DNA of 64,000 nucleotides from the NCBI RefSeq assembly GCF_902859745.1, contig NZ_CADIJW010000010.1, positions 62,001 to 126,000 of the forward strand, given 5' to 3'. The DNA comes from Achromobacter dolens. Its GTDB lineage: Bacteria; Pseudomonadota; Gammaproteobacteria; Burkholderiales; Burkholderiaceae_B. A model generated the notes under the pieces. That model was not told where the DNA came from, did no database searches, and worked only from the letters and a program-made list of their open reading frames with translations. This document shows, in pieces, positions 42,367-50,652 of this stretch (position 1 is its first letter; each line of letters opens with the position of its first letter). The position numbers and the translations under genes were made by a program.

Positions 42367-43338
42367 TCAGGCCGATTCGCCCGGCAGGCGCCCCTGGCGC
42401 CGGTATTCCGACGGCGATACCCCATAGCGGTTGCGGAACGCGTGGCTGAAACGCGCCGCATCCGAAAACCCATGACGAAACGCGATCTCGCCGATCTGGC
42501 GCCCGGTCTGCGCGGCGTCGGCCAGCATGTCGCGGCAACGCTCCAGGCGCGCGCTGAGGATGAAATCGGCCGGCGTCGTAGCGGCCTGCGCGAACAGGTT
42601 GTATAGATAGCGGCGCGACACGCGCAGGGCCTCGGCCGCAGTCGCCGGGGACAGGTCCGGGTCATGCAGGTTTTCGATCAGGTACTGCTGCACGCGGCGC
42701 AATTGCGCCTGGCGCATTTCGCGTTGGTCCAGCGCGCCCGCGCCGCCGGCCCGCTCGCTGATATCCAGCCCCATCATCTGCATGACGGCGTTGGCCGCAT
42801 CGCGCGCCGCGCTGTCCGACAGATGGGCGTGCTCGCTCAGCGCCACCCGCAAGAGGTCCATGGCCATGCGGCCGCAACCGTGGCGGGCGCTGAAGCTGCG
42901 CGCCACCGCGTTGCGCATGGCCGGCAGCCAGGCCTCGGATTGCTTGCCCGGCACCTGCATCACCAGGAAATGGGCGTCGTCGTCGACGTCGACTTCGTAC
43001 GGACGGGTGGTGTCGTAGATGCCCCACTCGCCCGGCATCAGCAAGGCGGTGCGCGCCGCCTGCCGGATCTCGCTGCGGCCATCGAGCTGCAGCGTGACCT
43101 TGTAGCCGGACGCCTCGGCACGCTCCGCGAGCAAGCGCGTGCGGCGCACGCGCTGCGCGCCGGTGCGCATTTCGCAGACCTGCATCCAGCCCAGCGAATC
43201 CACCGCCACGCTGCTGCGAAAACGCTTTGGATCGGCGGCCGACACCTCCAGCGGCACAAAGGTGTTGCTGATGTTTTCCTTCCAGCTTGCGCAATCCAGG
43301 AACTGCTGGGGCGCGCTGCGTAAGAGAGGGTGGGACAT
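42367..43338 (-). CDS. AraC/XylS-family regulator (FeaR-like) of amine cluster
   Basis: A 323-aa regulator. The N-terminal AraC-binding-like domain (about residues 10-190) resembles FeaR, which activates tyramine oxidase and aldehyde dehydrogenase genes in E. coli. The C-terminal AraC HTH spans about residues 210-310, with SPATAAEALRVSRRYLYNLFAQ and GEIAFRHGFSDAARFSHAFRNRYGVSPSEYRR. The start ATG 43338 has GGAG five bases upstream. It lies 139 bases after the amine dehydrogenase cluster on the same strand and is the likely activator of that cluster. Confidence 0.88.
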   Translation of the reverse strand: MSHPLLRSAPQQFLDCASWKENISNTFVPLEVSAADPKRFRSSVAVDSLGWMQVCEMRTGAQRVRRTRLLAERAEASGYKVTLQLDGRSEIRQAARTALLMPGEWGIYDTTRPYEVDVDDDAHFLVMQVPGKQSEAWLPAMRNAVARSFSARHGCGRMAMDLLRVALSEHAHLSDSAARDAANAVMQMMGLDISERAGGAGALDQREMRQAQLRRVQQYLIENLHDPDLSPATAAEALRVSRRYLYNLFAQAATTPADFILSARLERCRDMLADAAQTGRQIGEIAFRHGFSDAARFSHAFRNRYGVSPSEYRRQGRLPGESA

Positions 43339-43477
43339 GGCGACTCCGGCGCGCGGCATGGAACAAAAGGCGGTCTTCTTTCTATCACCGAGCCCCCGGC
43401 CGGGAGTATCCGTGACAACCCCTAGGGCCAGCTCACCCTGCCAGGATCCCCACACAGGCTCCGGGCGCCGCGCGGCC

Positions 43478-44068
43478 TCAGGGCTTGCGGGCGCTGCCAT
43501 ATGAATAGTCGGACAACGCCAGGCCCAGCGCCGCCAGCTCGCGCGCCAGGCCATGGCGCACCGGCACCACGTCGTCGTAGCGGCGCGGCCGCGCCGCCGC
43601 CACCTCGCTCTCCGTATAGGGCGTGAAATCGGCCGGCAATTGCGCTGGACTGAACGTGAGCAAAAGCCAGTTCAACACATTGGCCAACTCGGCATTGCTC
43701 AACTGCGAGTAGGCCGCGCCCGGGACCCGGACCAGGTATTCGCGTCCGGCCGGCAGGTGCGTGAAGGCGCCCACCGAATTGCGGAAATCGGGAATGCCGT
43801 GCGGCGTGCTGCCGCGGCCGTCGACCCGGTGGCAGCCGGCGCATTGCAGCACGTAGTCCGCGCGCGCGGCCTGCCTCAGCGTGTCGGCGCCGGGCACGCC
43901 ATTCGCCGCTGCCTGCGGCCCCGCGGCGGCCTGCGCGGCCGCAGGCACCGCTTCGTCGGCGAGCGCTGCCGCCCCCACGGCCGCCGCCCCGATCGCCGCG
44001 CAGGCCAGCCCGGCAGCGGCCCCGCGCCACCGCCCTCGCCCGCTGCCCCGTCCCGCCGCGTCCATCAT
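43478..44068 (-). CDS. Monoheme c-type cytochrome of amine dehydrogenase cluster
   Basis: A 196-aa exported cytochrome. The N-terminus is a signal peptide with Ala-rich core ending near residue 40, and a low-complexity Ala stretch follows. A single heme site CAGCH is at residues 76-80. No methionine occurs after the heme site, so the usual Met axial ligand is missing; a histidine (for example in THLPAGRE) would have to serve. The ATG overlaps the aauA stop by four bases. It is the likely electron acceptor or relay from the dehydrogenase to oxidases. Confidence 0.85.
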   Translation of the reverse strand: MMDAAGRGSGRGRWRGAAAGLACAAIGAAAVGAAALADEAVPAAAQAAAGPQAAANGVPGADTLRQAARADYVLQCAGCHRVDGRGSTPHGIPDFRNSVGAFTHLPAGREYLVRVPGAAYSQLSNAELANVLNWLLLTFSPAQLPADFTPYTESEVAAARPRRYDDVVPVRHGLARELAALGLALSDYSYGSARKP

Positions 44069-44580
44069 GGCTTCTTCTTGGCCAACCCCACGATCACGGA
44101 GGTGGTGCAGTGGAAGATCGACGACTCGTTGGACATGCACCAGTTGACGTCGTTGTGCAGGAACATCTGGTAGCCCGGCCGCTCACGTTCGGCCGAGGCG
44201 CACATGCACTTGCCGCAGGCCGTCTTGCCGCAGCAGTCGTTGTAACTGATGAGGTAGTCCTTGCCATCCAGCGGGTTGTGGCAGGTGCCGACCCACGACA
44301 CCGCCGACGGCGAGGTGCCCGGCGGGCAAGAGGTCATGCTGCCGCCGCAGCACGAGCACAGGAAGCCATCCACCGCGCAATAGCGCCAGTAGTCGCAGGC
44401 GGTCTCGTCGGTCTGCGGCTTCTTGGCCGCCGCCGGCGCGGATCGGGCCACCGGCAGCACCGGCACCAGGAAGGCGGTGCCGACCAGCACGCGACCGATG
44501 CGGTTGAGCACGCTGCGACGCGACGTGGCGTGGGCGACGGAGCGCGTGGCGCGCTCTCCAAGCTTATCCAACCAGCGCAT
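44065..44580 (-). CDS. aauA: Aromatic amine dehydrogenase light (beta) subunit, TTQ-bearing
   Basis: A 171-aa precursor. The N-terminus carries a twin-arginine signal (SRRSVLNRIG then a hydrophobic stretch), so it is exported folded. The mature part is Cys-rich, with CDYWRYCAVDGFLCSCCGG. The two tryptophans that form tryptophan tryptophylquinone are Trp96 (SWVGTC) and Trp147 (VNWCMS), with the 51-residue spacing seen in the Alcaligenes faecalis enzyme. The catalytic Asp is Asp115 (SYNDCCG), and the HCTTSV segment follows. Sequence fits aromatic amine rather than methylamine dehydrogenase. It overlaps the upstream aauD by 16 bases. Confidence 0.95.
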   Translation of the reverse strand: MRWLDKLGERATRSVAHATSRRSVLNRIGRVLVGTAFLVPVLPVARSAPAAAKKPQTDETACDYWRYCAVDGFLCSCCGGSMTSCPPGTSPSAVSWVGTCHNPLDGKDYLISYNDCCGKTACGKCMCASAERERPGYQMFLHNDVNWCMSNESSIFHCTTSVIVGLAKKKP

Positions 44581-45202
44581 TGCCGTTCTCCTTGCGTGAA
44601 ATGCGGGTCTCTTCCAGCGCGCCGCCGGCCAGGAATTCCTGCACCGAGGCCACGCCCAGCTCCTTGGCCGTGAACAGGCTTTCCAACTGTTCGCGCGAAT
44701 TGATCAGGCCCTTGGCGCGGATCACGCCGGACTCGTCGATCAACACCGCGTACGGCAGCTTGCTGATCTGGAACTTCATGCCCAGCTCGGTCGACAGCAG
44801 GTAGGGAAAGCGCTCCAGCCCGGCCTGGCGGTAGAACGCCAGATGCTCCGGCATCTCGCCGTCGCTGGCCAGGACGATGCGCAACCACGCGCTTTCCGTG
44901 CCGGCCACCGACTTGAGGATCGGCAAGAGCTTCTTGCACACCGGGCAGGTCGGCGACAGGAAGAACAGCAGTTGGCTGTGCTGGCCGCGCTCGCCGATAG
45001 TCAGGCGCCGGCCCAGCAGGTCGGCCAGTTCGAAGCGCGGTGCGGCTTCGCCCACCGCCGGCCCCTTGTCCATGGTCAGCGCCCCCATCGGCGCCACGCG
45101 TTCATACAGCACGCCGATCTGGCGCGACAGCGCCAGGATGACCAGCAGCAGGCAGAGCACCACGCCCCACAGCAGAAAATTGGAAATGATCAAGGCTTCC
45201 AT
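44564..45202 (-). CDS. aauD: Disulfide-forming accessory protein (MauD/AauD family)
   Basis: A 212-aa membrane-anchored thioredoxin-like protein with an N-terminal helix (about residues 5-27) and a CPVC motif (Cys86, Cys89) in the soluble domain. MauD-type proteins are needed for folding the many disulfides of the small subunit. The start is ATG 45202; more upstream open sequence in frame overlaps aauE and aauB and is not used. Its 3' end overlaps aauA. Confidence 0.92.
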   Translation of the reverse strand: MEALIISNFLLWGVVLCLLLVILALSRQIGVLYERVAPMGALTMDKGPAVGEAAPRFELADLLGRRLTIGERGQHSQLLFFLSPTCPVCKKLLPILKSVAGTESAWLRIVLASDGEMPEHLAFYRQAGLERFPYLLSTELGMKFQISKLPYAVLIDESGVIRAKGLINSREQLESLFTAKELGVASVQEFLAGGALEETRISRKENGNALVG

Positions 45203-45222
45203 ATCGTGTCGCTCCGTTGTTC

Positions 45223-45780
45223 CTAGATGTGCAGGTGCCGCAGCTTCAGGTGCGAAGCCAGCAGGTGGTTGGCGGTGAAATACAGGGCCACGGCGCTCAT
45301 CGCCAGGCCGAAGACCGAGGCGGCGTCGGTCCATTGGAGGCTGCGTGACGCGCCCTGCGCGGCGGCGAACACCGGCAGCGTCCACAACGCCAGCAGGGCA
45401 TTGCGCAGCACCATCCACCAGGACAGCCCGGCGCCGCGCGCCGCCGCGCCCCGGAAGGCGGGACCGCCGCAGCCGCAATCGATATCGCGGCGGCCGCGCG
45501 CCAGGTTCAGGGCCACGCCAGCCGTCGCCAGGGCCAGCACCAGCAATGCCAGCGCGGCCCCCGCCGCACGCAGGCCCGGCGCCAGCAGCAAGGCGCCGGC
45601 CAGCGCCTCGGCCAGCACATAGCCCCACGAGAAAAGGCTGGCCAACCCGGTCGGCAAAATGTCGTAGGCATGCACGGCAGCGCTGAACGCCGCCATATCC
45701 TTGAGTTTTTCCAGCGCGCCGAGCAGCAGCACGCAGGCCAGCGCCGCGCTGGCGGCATAGAGCAGCACGGGATCGGTCAT
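45223..45780 (-). CDS. aauE: MauE/DoxX-type membrane accessory protein
   Basis: A 185-aa protein with four predicted helices (MauE family). A cytoplasmic or periplasmic loop holds CGCGG (RRDIDCGCGGPAF). MauE is needed for small-subunit biogenesis together with MauD. The start overlaps the aauB stop by four bases (ATGA). It precedes aauD by 20 bases, giving the order aauB-E-D-A known from Alcaligenes faecalis. Confidence 0.9.
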   Translation of the reverse strand: MTDPVLLYAASAALACVLLLGALEKLKDMAAFSAAVHAYDILPTGLASLFSWGYVLAEALAGALLLAPGLRAAGAALALLVLALATAGVALNLARGRRDIDCGCGGPAFRGAAARGAGLSWWMVLRNALLALWTLPVFAAAQGASRSLQWTDAASVFGLAMSAVALYFTANHLLASHLKLRHLHI

Positions 45781-46967
45781 TGCGCGCCTCCCGGCTGCGG
45801 CTCGACCTGCAGCGCCGTCTCGCCGGCGCCCTGGATCGTGCCCTTGAGCACCGGCGCCGCTGGCGCCGCGTCATAGATGTTGACATTGCCGCCGTCGATG
45901 GTGAACAGGCGCGGCTTGTCGTCCTGCGACACGGACATCGACAACGCGTTCTTGCCGGGAATGCGCGCCAGCCGCTTGTGCGTGGCCAGGTCGTAGACCC
46001 AGATCTCGGCCGCCGGCGTCTTGTGCGTTCCCTCGGCGCCATTCGGATGCATGCCCACGTACAGCCGCTTGCTGGCGCGATTCACCGCCAGCAGGTTGTA
46101 GCCGCCGGGACGCCAGCCGCGATCCTTGCCCGAAGCGTCCAGCAGCGACCAGCGCTCGCCGAAGCGGGCCTGTTCGCCGCTGAAATCGGCGCTGTAGACG
46201 TTGCCGTTGTATGAGACGAAGTAGAAGGTGTCGCCCAAGCGATCTGTATGCGTGAAGATCGGATCCTTCTCGACCTCGAACATGGGCTTGCTGCGCTGCT
46301 GGCCCGACGGCTTGCCGGCGGCGTCCAGGTCGACCGTGACGAACGAGCCGTCGCCGCAGATGCTGGCGAAGCTGCGCGGCCGCGACGGCGGCACGATGAT
46401 GCTCCAGCAGCCGGCGGCCGCGGTCACTTCGTCGGCGAACTTGCGCGTCTTCAGGTCGACCACCGTGACCGACGAGGCCGGCGTGGCGTTCTGCACGAAC
46501 AACAGGCCGCCGTCGGAACTCTGCTGCAGGTAGTTGCGGTAGTTCAGCGCCTGCGCGCGTTTCTCGGGTATCGGCACCTCGTACTTGGGCGTCAGCGTCT
46601 CGGCGTCCCAGGCCTCGACCACGTCGGTGCGCTTGCCGCGGTTCAGGCGCTCGTAATAGGTGGTCATGATGTAGATGTCCTTGCCGTCCGCCGACACCGT
46701 CATGTGGCCGTTGAACGACGAGGGCACCAGCCCCAGGAATTTCAGGGTGTCGCCGTCGTAGATGTTGACGCGGCTGTCGACCAGGTGATTGAACACCGCG
46801 TCCATCACGTACAGCCGGTGCGGCGTGGCGGGCGGCAGGCGGGTGCCGCCCTTGAGCTCCTCGACCGGCAGGTCGGCGCGGGCAAGCCCGGCGGCCGCGG
46901 CCAGGGCCGCGCACAGCGCCCATTTGCCCGCCCGCGCGGCGCCCCTGTTGGCACAAAGCGCAATCAT
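45777..46967 (-). CDS. aauB: Aromatic amine dehydrogenase heavy (alpha) subunit
   Basis: A 396-aa periplasmic beta-propeller. A signal peptide ends near residue 31 (LAAAAGLARA), and the mature protein opens DLPVEELKGG. Family segments include YVMDAVFNHLVDSRVNIYDGDTLKFLG, GHMTVSADGKDIYIMTTYYERL and VGMHPNGAEGTHKTPAAEIWVYDL. It forms the alpha2beta2 enzyme with AauA, which oxidises tyramine, phenylethylamine and similar amines to aldehydes. It follows the outer-membrane protein gene by 31 bases. Confidence 0.94.
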   Translation of the reverse strand: MIALCANRGAARAGKWALCAALAAAAGLARADLPVEELKGGTRLPPATPHRLYVMDAVFNHLVDSRVNIYDGDTLKFLGLVPSSFNGHMTVSADGKDIYIMTTYYERLNRGKRTDVVEAWDAETLTPKYEVPIPEKRAQALNYRNYLQQSSDGGLLFVQNATPASSVTVVDLKTRKFADEVTAAAGCWSIIVPPSRPRSFASICGDGSFVTVDLDAAGKPSGQQRSKPMFEVEKDPIFTHTDRLGDTFYFVSYNGNVYSADFSGEQARFGERWSLLDASGKDRGWRPGGYNLLAVNRASKRLYVGMHPNGAEGTHKTPAAEIWVYDLATHKRLARIPGKNALSMSVSQDDKPRLFTIDGGNVNIYDAAPAAPVLKGTIQGAGETALQVEPQPGGAQ

Positions 46968-46998
46968 TGGATCTCTCCTGCTGTCATGTCCGTTGCTC

Positions 46999-47880
46999 CT
47001 AGAAGGCGTAGACGTAGCGCATCTGCACGCCCCGCATGCGCGGGCCGTTCTCGACCTTGAGGTCGTGGATGTACTGCATCTGGATCTGGTTGGCGTCGTT
47101 GATCTGGTGCGTCAGCTCCAGCGCCAGTTGGTGGTTGCGGGCGCGGCTGGTCACCGTTTCGCCGGCGGCGCGCTCGCGGCCGCCGGTCTCGTAGCGGTAG
47201 CGGATGCCGGTGTAGGTGTTGTCCGTGATATTGGTCGAGGCCAGCGCGAAGAAGCGAAAGGACGGGTCTTTCTTGAGGGTCTGGCTCATCCAGTCGCTGT
47301 TGCGGCCGTAGATCTCCACTTCGCCGATGGCCTCCAGGAAGGTGGATTCGCCAACGCCCTTGACGAACGAGAAGTCCTGGATGGTGGACCAGCGGTTCTT
47401 GCCCGGCGACGTGTCCGGGCGCGAACCGTCGTAGCGGCCCACCGGCACCACCACGAACGGCTCCCAGGCAAACCAGGTCTTGGTCTGCTCATTGTTGTAG
47501 AGCCAGATGGCCGACCCCAGCGTCACATCGCCGACGCCGGTCTGGCGGTCGCGCGGGGCGCCCGACAGTTCCATCGTGGTGCGCGACATCGGCACGATGA
47601 ACTCAAGCTGCACGGTCTTGCCGAACAGCTCCCGGTAATGCATCTGGCGGTAGATCAGCGCGTCCACGTCCACCGAGGCGCCGTCGATGCGCTTGCCCGC
47701 CGAATACAGCCCCGACGAGCGCAGTCCGGCCAGATAGCCGGCGATGATGTTGGTGCCCACCGGCGCGGGTATCCAGTCGCGCGCGCTCGGGTCTCCGGCC
47801 CATGCCGCCTGCGCCAGGGCCAGGCCCGCCAGCAGCAATGCTGTGCGCGCCCCAGCCCGGCAATTGGTCTTGCCTGCCAT
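46999..47880 (-). CDS. Outer-membrane transporter-like protein (phenol_MetA_deg family)
   Basis: A 293-aa beta-barrel protein. It has a signal peptide ending AWA near residue 28, many alternating aromatic beta strands and a terminal Phe (VQMRYVYAF), the signal for outer-membrane insertion. It resembles the MetA-pathway/SphA-type outer-membrane proteins found in aromatic degradation clusters. It is placed between the aldehyde dehydrogenase gene and aauB in the operon. It may let aromatic amines through the outer membrane, an inference from position. Confidence 0.82.
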   Translation of the reverse strand: MAGKTNCRAGARTALLLAGLALAQAAWAGDPSARDWIPAPVGTNIIAGYLAGLRSSGLYSAGKRIDGASVDVDALIYRQMHYRELFGKTVQLEFIVPMSRTTMELSGAPRDRQTGVGDVTLGSAIWLYNNEQTKTWFAWEPFVVVPVGRYDGSRPDTSPGKNRWSTIQDFSFVKGVGESTFLEAIGEVEIYGRNSDWMSQTLKKDPSFRFFALASTNITDNTYTGIRYRYETGGRERAAGETVTSRARNHQLALELTHQINDANQIQMQYIHDLKVENGPRMRGVQMRYVYAF

Positions 47881-47899
47881 GCACTTCCCCTTGGTTGCG

Positions 47900-47942
47900 C
47901 GGCCGCGCGCGCCGGTATCTCCCGGCTTGTCTCGCGCGGCCG
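47900..47942 (-). other. Long GC hairpin between aldehyde dehydrogenase and porin genes
   Basis: A 10-bp outer stem (CGGCCGCGCG/CGCGCGGCCG) and inner 5-bp stem (GCCGG/CCGGC) sit in the 67-base gap. There is no T tract; it could tune relative expression or stability within the operon. Confidence 0.45.
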
Positions 47943-47947
47943 TCAGT

Positions 47948-49444
47948 CTAGTAAGCGATACAAACGGACTTCTTCTCCAGGTACATGTCCAGTACGGCGC
48001 GGCCGTGCTCTCGGCCGATGCCGGACTGCTTGAAGCCCCCGAACGGCATGTTCGGGTCCAGCATGTTGTGGGTGTTGATCCAGAGCGTGCCCGCGTCGAT
48101 GCGCGGGATCAGGCGCTGGACCCGCGTCAGGTCGTTGCTCCAGAGGCTGGCGCCCAGGCCGAAGGCGCTGTCGTTGGCCAGCCGCACGGCGTCGTCGAGC
48201 GTATCGAACGGCTGCGCCACCACCACGGGGCCGAAGATCTCCTCGCGGGCAATGCGGGCGCCGGGCGCCACGTCGGCGAACACCGTCGGCCGCACGAAAT
48301 AGCCGGCGCCCTCGCCCGCGGCGCCGCCCGCCAGCACCTTGCCGCCCTCGGCGCGGCCGATGCCGATGTAGTCCATCACGCGCTGCTGGTGGCGCGCCGA
48401 CACCAGCGGCCCCACCTGCGTATCCGGGGCAAAACCGGAACCCAGCTTCATGCCGGCGGCAAGGTCGGCCAGCCGCTGCACCACCTTGGCGTACAGGCCC
48501 TTCTGCACGTACAGCCGCGAACCGGCGGTGCAGACCTGCCCCTGGTTGAAGAAGATGGCGGCGGCCGCGCCCTGCGCGGCCACGTCGGGGTCGCAGTCAT
48601 CCAGCACGATCACGGGCGACTTGCCGCCCAGTTCCAGCGACACGCGCTTCATGTCGTCCATGGCGGCGCGGCCGATGAGCTTGCCGACCTCGGTGGAGCC
48701 GGTGAAGGCGATCTTGTCCACGCCCGGATGTGCCACCAGCGCCGCGCCGGCGGTCTCGCCACGACCGGTCACCACGTTGACCACGCCCGGCGGAAAGCCC
48801 GCCTCCAGCACCAGTTCGGCCAGGCGCAAGGCGGTCAGCGGGGTTTCCTCGGCGGGCTTGAGCACCACCGTGCAGCCGGCGGCCAGCGCCGGGGCGATCT
48901 TCCAGATCGCCATCAGCAGGGGGAAATTCCACGGGATGATCGCCGCCACCACGCCCACCGGTTGCGGCAGCGTGTAGGCGCTGTACTTCACGCCGGGCGG
49001 GAACGGGATCGACAGCGCCAGCGTGTCACCGGTCAACTTGGTGGCCCAGCCCGCCATGTAGCGCAGCCATTGCGCGCCGGAGCCGACCTCCAGCCCCTGG
49101 GCCACGCCCAGCAGCTTGCCGTTGTTCAGGGTCTCGAGCCGCGCCAGTTCCTCGCCGTGGCGTTCCACCAGGTCCGCCAGGTTCAGCAGCAGGCGCTCGC
49201 GCCCGGCCGGCAGCATGTCGCGCCATGGCCCGCTGGCAAACGCCCGGCGCGCGGCCTGCACCGCCAGGTCGATCTGCGCCGGACCGGCGTCGAGCTGGGT
49301 GGCGATGACCTCGCCGGTGGCCGGGTCGTGCACGGCAATGGGGTCGCCCTGCCCCTGGCGCAGCGGCTTGCCGTCAACGATCATGTATTCCCGGATGGCG
49401 GCCAGTTCCGGGCGGCCGGAGGCGGAGGGATGGGCGGACGACAT
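47948..49444 (-). CDS. Aldehyde dehydrogenase (phenylacetaldehyde dehydrogenase type)
   Basis: A 498-aa NAD-dependent aldehyde dehydrogenase. The catalytic Cys305 (GQVCTAGSR) and Glu271 (SLELGGKSP) are present, as are the cofactor-binding FTGSTEVG and the C-terminal PFGGFKQSGIGRE. It would oxidise the aldehyde made by the amine dehydrogenase to the acid (for example 4-hydroxyphenylacetate), like FeaB. It heads the same-strand cluster. The start ATG 49444 is preceded by GGAG; upstream in-frame sequence crosses the promoter and is non-coding. Confidence 0.92.
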   Translation of the reverse strand: MSSAHPSASGRPELAAIREYMIVDGKPLRQGQGDPIAVHDPATGEVIATQLDAGPAQIDLAVQAARRAFASGPWRDMLPAGRERLLLNLADLVERHGEELARLETLNNGKLLGVAQGLEVGSGAQWLRYMAGWATKLTGDTLALSIPFPPGVKYSAYTLPQPVGVVAAIIPWNFPLLMAIWKIAPALAAGCTVVLKPAEETPLTALRLAELVLEAGFPPGVVNVVTGRGETAGAALVAHPGVDKIAFTGSTEVGKLIGRAAMDDMKRVSLELGGKSPVIVLDDCDPDVAAQGAAAAIFFNQGQVCTAGSRLYVQKGLYAKVVQRLADLAAGMKLGSGFAPDTQVGPLVSARHQQRVMDYIGIGRAEGGKVLAGGAAGEGAGYFVRPTVFADVAPGARIAREEIFGPVVVAQPFDTLDDAVRLANDSAFGLGASLWSNDLTRVQRLIPRIDAGTLWINTHNMLDPNMPFGGFKQSGIGREHGRAVLDMYLEKKSVCIAY

Positions 49445-49501
49445 GCGTGAGGCTCCAACGGATAGGGTGAAGCCAGGATAGCAACGGCCCACCGCGCTGG
49501 C

Positions 49502-49529
49502 TTGTCCGCCCGTGCATGGAGATTTGTCC
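49502..49529 (-). promoter_or_regulatory. Direct repeats upstream of aldehyde dehydrogenase gene
   Basis: Two copies of GGACAA on the minus strand (49507-49502 and 49529-49524) are spaced 22 bases start to start, about two helical turns, as AraC-family activators need. They lie about 60 to 85 bases upstream of the ATG. Protein binding is inferred. Confidence 0.4.
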
Positions 49530-49540
49530 CGGTGCGCACG

Positions 49541-49569
49541 AAAAAAAACGGGACGCGCCATGCGTCCCG
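49541..49569 (-). terminator. Intrinsic terminator of quinone oxidoreductase gene
   Basis: An 8-bp stem (CGGGACGC/GCGTCCCG, 5-base loop) with eight T on the minus strand, 31 bases after the stop of the reductase gene. Confidence 0.9.
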
Positions 49570-49599
49570 CCTTGTCCGCGGCGCCAGGGGCGCGCCGGA

Positions 49600-50589
49600 T
49601 CAGTCCAGCATCAGCACCGTGGCGCCGGTGGTCTTGCGCGAGGCCAGCGCGGTCTGCGCGTCGCCGGCCTGTTCCAGGCTGTAGCGCTGGTCGATGCGAA
49701 CCTTGATCTTCTTCTTCAGCACCAGGTCGAACAGCTCTTCCGAGGCGGCCTGCAGCTTTTCCAGCGTATTGACGTGCACGCCCAGCGACGGCCGCGTCAC
49801 GTACAGGCTGCCCTTCTGGTTCAGGATGCCCAGGTTCACGCCCGCCACCGGACCGGAGGCGTTGCCGAAGCTGACCATCAGGCCGCGCGGCTCCAGGCTG
49901 TCCAGCGAGGTTTCCCAGGTGTCCTTGCCGACGCCGTCATAAACCACCGGCACCTTCTTGCCGCCGGTCAGTTCGAGCACGCGCTCGGCCACGTTCTCGC
50001 GCGAATAGTCGATGGTTTCCCAGGCGCCGTTGGCGCGGGCCAGCTCGGCCTTCTCGGGGCTGGAGACCGTGCCGATCAGCTTTACGCCGAGCGCGCGCGC
50101 CCACTGGCAGGCGATCAGGCCCACGCCGCCGGCGGCCGCGTGGAACAGGATGGTTTCGCCGCCTTGCAGGCGATAGGTCTGGCGGAACAGGTACTGCACC
50201 GTCAGGCCCTTGAGCATGAGCGCGGCGGCTTCGTCGAAGCCGATGCCCTTGGGCACCTTCACGACCTGGTTGGCCGGCACGTTGCGGGCCTTGGCGTAGG
50301 CGCCGATCGGGCTCTGGCCGTAGGCCACGCGGTCGCCCTTCTTCAGGTGCTTGACGTCGGCGCCCACGGCGGTGACCACGCCCGCGCCCTCGAAGCCCAG
50401 GCCATGCGGCAGCGGATGGGGATACAAGCCCGTGCGGAAATAGATATCGATGAAGTTCAGCCCGGCCGCGTGCTGGTCGATGGTGACCTCATTGGCGGCC
50501 GGCGGCGGCACCTCGACTTCGACCAGTTTCAGGACCTCGGGACCGCCATGCTGCTCGATACGAATTGCCTTGACGAGATTGCTGGCCAT
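49600..50589 (-). CDS. NADPH:quinone oxidoreductase (zeta-crystallin type)
   Basis: A 329-aa medium-chain reductase without the zinc cysteines, as in QOR. It begins with a GroES-like domain (GLNFIDIYFRTGLYPHPLPHGLGFEGAG). The NADPH-binding loop HAAAGGVGLIACQWA lies near residue 150. It reduces quinones using NADPH in the cytoplasm. It is a single gene between two terminated units; the upstream EamA gene is on the same strand 63 bases away. Confidence 0.93.
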   Translation of the reverse strand: MASNLVKAIRIEQHGGPEVLKLVEVEVPPPAANEVTIDQHAAGLNFIDIYFRTGLYPHPLPHGLGFEGAGVVTAVGADVKHLKKGDRVAYGQSPIGAYAKARNVPANQVVKVPKGIGFDEAAALMLKGLTVQYLFRQTYRLQGGETILFHAAAGGVGLIACQWARALGVKLIGTVSSPEKAELARANGAWETIDYSRENVAERVLELTGGKKVPVVYDGVGKDTWETSLDSLEPRGLMVSFGNASGPVAGVNLGILNQKGSLYVTRPSLGVHVNTLEKLQAASEELFDLVLKKKIKVRIDQRYSLEQAGDAQTALASRKTTGATVLMLD

Positions 50590-50652
50590 GCTGGCCTCCT
50601 TTCATTGAAATGTTGCGACGCAAGCTTGAAAATCAAATACGCAATTCGGACG

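Noticed and set aside
44065-44580. Methylamine dehydrogenase rather than aromatic amine dehydrogenase
   Set aside because: The small-subunit sequence, the aauB-E-D-A gene order and the aldehyde dehydrogenase with FeaR-like regulator fit the aromatic amine enzyme better; mauG, mauF and amicyanin genes are absent.
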